Made by a program: the position numbers and the translations under genes. Under the pieces are notes generated by a model. It worked only from the letters and a program-made list of their open reading frames with translations, ran no database searches and was not told the origin of the DNA. Below are positions 4,495 to 5,863 of a stretch of DNA of 5,863 nucleotides, piece by piece. Source of the DNA: Brevundimonas sp. Its GTDB lineage: Bacteria; Pseudomonadota; Alphaproteobacteria; Caulobacterales; Caulobacteraceae. How positions within the stretch are numbered: position 1 is the stretch's first letter; the number at the start of each line of letters is the position of its first letter. Location: assembly GCA_031119155.1 (NCBI GenBank), contig JAVHYH010000198.1, forward strand, positions 1 to 5,863, read 5' to 3'.

Positions 4495-5775
4495 TCAGTC
4501 CACCTTTTTGAAGATGACCGAGGCGTTGGTGCCGCCGAAGCCGAAGCTGTTCGACATGGCGACGTCGATCTTCATCGGCTTGCCCTTGTGCGGGACCAGA
4601 TCGATGGGGGTCTCCATCTCCGGATTGTCCAGATTGATGGTCGGCGGGGCGATCTGGTCGCGGATGGCCAGCACCGAGAAGATGCTCTCGATGGCGCCAG
4701 CGGCGCCCAGCAGGTGGCCGGTCATCGACTTGGTGGAGGAGACGGCCAGGTTCTTCGCATGGTCGCCCGCCAGACCCTCGATGGCCTTCAGCTCGATCCA
4801 GTCGGCCATGGTCGAGGTGCCGTGGGCGTTGACGTAGTCGAGGTCCGAGGGCTGCAGGCCCGCGCGCTTCAGCGCCGCCTTCATGGCCCGCAGACCGCCC
4901 TCGCCGTCCTCGGACGGGGCGGTGATGTGGTAGGCGTCGCCGCTCATGCCGTAGCCGACGACCTCGGCGTAGATCTTCGCGCCGCGCGCCTTGGCGTGTT
5001 CGTACTCCTCCAGCACCATGATGCCGGCGCCCTCGCCCATGATGAAGCCGGCGTGGTCCTTGTCGTAGGGACGGCTGGCCTTCTCGGGCGTGTCGTTGAA
5101 GGCGGTGCACAGGGCCTTGCAGGCCAGGAAGCCCGCGATGCCGATGGGCACGATGGAGCTTTCAGCCCCGCCCGCGACCATGACGTCGGCGTCGTCCAGC
5201 GCGATCATCCGGGCCGCATCGCCGATGGCGTGGGCGCCGGTGGCGCAGGCGGTGACGACCGAATGGTTCGGCCCCTTCAGCCCGTGACGGATCGAAATCT
5301 GGCCCGAGGTCAGGTTGATCAGCGACATGGGGATGAAGAAGGGGCTGACCCGGCGCGGGCCCTGCTCCTTGAGGATGATGGCCGTGTCGGCGATGGGGCC
5401 CAGGCCGCCGATGCCGGAGCCGACCATGACCCCGGTGCGCTCTTTCTGCTCGTCGGTCTCGGGCTTCCAGTTCGCATCGGCCAGCGCCTCGTCGGCGGCG
5501 GCGATGGCGTAGACGATGAAGTCGTCGACGCGCTTGCGCTCCTTGGCCGACATGACCTTCTCGTGGTCGAAGACGCCGGGCTGGTCCGGAGCGCCGCCGC
5601 CGCGTCCGTCCACGGACGGAATCTCGCCCGCGATGGTGCAGCCATAGCCTTCGGTGTCGAAGCTGGTGATGGGCCCGATGCCGGACCGGCCTTCGACGAT
5701 ACCCTTCCAGGTATGCTCAACACCCCAGCCGAGCGGGGTCAGGAGGCCAAGGCCGGTAACGACGACGCGACGCAT
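4495..5775 (-). CDS. fabF: 3-oxoacyl-[acyl-carrier-protein] synthase II
   Basis: This cytosolic condensing enzyme of type II fatty acid synthesis joins malonyl-ACP to acyl-ACP and lengthens the chain by two carbons. The 426-residue product has the complete thiolase-fold KAS II sequence. It starts MRRVVVTGLGLLTPLG, with the nucleophile C177 in TACATGAHAIGDA, SRPYDKDHAGFIMGEGAG (234-251), H319 in NAHGTST, K349 and H354 in SSTKSMTGHLLGAAGA, and the gatekeeper loop NSFGFGGTNASV (409-420). The Cys-His-His triad and the Lys are all present. I chose the ATG at 5775 because family homology starts there and GAAGGA (5783-5788) lies seven bases upstream. A longer in-frame start at 5862 would add 29 residues unlike the family. 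It heads the minus-strand operon in this window; acpP is commonly found just upstream in relatives and would lie beyond the edge. Confidence 0.97.
   Translation of the reverse strand: MRRVVVTGLGLLTPLGWGVEHTWKGIVEGRSGIGPITSFDTEGYGCTIAGEIPSVDGRGGGAPDQPGVFDHEKVMSAKERKRVDDFIVYAIAAADEALADANWKPETDEQKERTGVMVGSGIGGLGPIADTAIILKEQGPRRVSPFFIPMSLINLTSGQISIRHGLKGPNHSVVTACATGAHAIGDAARMIALDDADVMVAGGAESSIVPIGIAGFLACKALCTAFNDTPEKASRPYDKDHAGFIMGEGAGIMVLEEYEHAKARGAKIYAEVVGYGMSGDAYHITAPSEDGEGGLRAMKAALKRAGLQPSDLDYVNAHGTSTMADWIELKAIEGLAGDHAKNLAVSSTKSMTGHLLGAAGAIESIFSVLAIRDQIAPPTINLDNPEMETPIDLVPHKGKPMKIDVAMSNSFGFGGTNASVIFKKVD
4500..4505 (-). promoter_or_regulatory. Ribosome binding site of mltG inside the fabF 3' end
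   Basis: On the minus strand AGGTGG ends five bases before the GTG at 4494 and overlaps the last fabF codons. It supports the GTG start, and therefore the zero-base junction between fabF and mltG. Confidence 0.6.
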
Positions 5776-5863
5776 TCCTGCATCCTTCACAGTGAATCTC
5801 GGCGCAGAGCATCGAGAGTGGGGAGCGGAACCGCTAGGCGGGCGTGACAACGCGGGTGTCACG
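5776..5863 (-). promoter_or_regulatory. fabF upstream region with ribosome binding site and two small inverted repeats
   Basis: Reading toward fabF, the segment contains the arms CGTGACA/TGTCACG at 5843-5849 and 5857-5863 with a seven-base spacer, then AGCGG/CCGCT at 5824-5828 and 5831-5835, then GAAGGA at 5783-5788 seven bases before the ATG. The inverted repeats could be the terminator stem of an upstream gene (acpP would be expected) or an operator. No T-run follows them and no clear promoter hexamers are visible. The window edge cuts the outer repeat's context. Confidence 0.4.

Noticed and set aside
4588..5847. 419-codon open frame on the plus strand antisense to fabF
   Set aside because: It is the complement-phase shadow of a high-GC gene with complete KAS II motifs. 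Its translation is Gly/Ala/Val/Asp-rich with no recognisable domain.
5776..5862. N-terminal extension of FabF from an ATG at 5862
   Set aside because: The 29 added residues do not resemble the family, and a good ribosome binding site precedes the ATG at 5775.

Overview
The window is high-GC alphaproteobacterial DNA. The gene order fabF-mltG-yicC-gmk, the protein wording (for example the FabF stretch from the active Cys to the GFGFGGTN motif) and the strong G/C third-position bias point to Caulobacterales, probably Brevundimonas or a close relative. That assignment is inference from family knowledge, not a database match.

The right two thirds (1828-5775) is one tightly packed minus-strand operon: fabF (3-oxoacyl-ACP synthase II), mltG (endolytic murein transglycosylase), yicC (YicC/YloC-type ribonuclease) and gmk (guanylate kinase). 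Consecutive genes are spaced 0, -4 and -11 bp, so translation is probably coupled throughout. fabF starts at 5775. The 88 bases upstream of it hold only two small inverted repeats, and acpP, a frequent neighbour of fabF, would lie beyond the window. The operon is conserved housekeeping and looks intact.

The left third is accessory in character. A complete plus-strand crotonase gene (1036-1821) converges on gmk with only 6 bp between stop codons. A 146-bp copy of the crotonase gene's 5' end, including its Shine-Dalgarno sequence and first 30 codons, lies 669 bp upstream (311-456). It matches at 138 of 146 positions, but its ATG has become ACG and the gene breaks off after 30 codons. Between the copies sits a small gene for an exported-looking protein with a TonB C-terminal-type domain (553-909). 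The arrangement (truncated copy, cargo, complete gene) is what insertion by a single crossover, or a tandem duplication followed by deletion, would leave.

The first 180 bases are non-coding or at most the tail of an upstream reading frame. They form a long nested inverted repeat whose arms span about 1-56 and 101-163, each arm containing its own hairpin, followed by a perfect 13-bp hairpin (149-161/168-180) that competes with the outer stem. It looks like an interspersed palindromic element or a structured RNA. No clearly new multi-gene system is present. The best leads are the nested palindrome and the duplicated crotonase 5' end flanking the TonB-domain gene.
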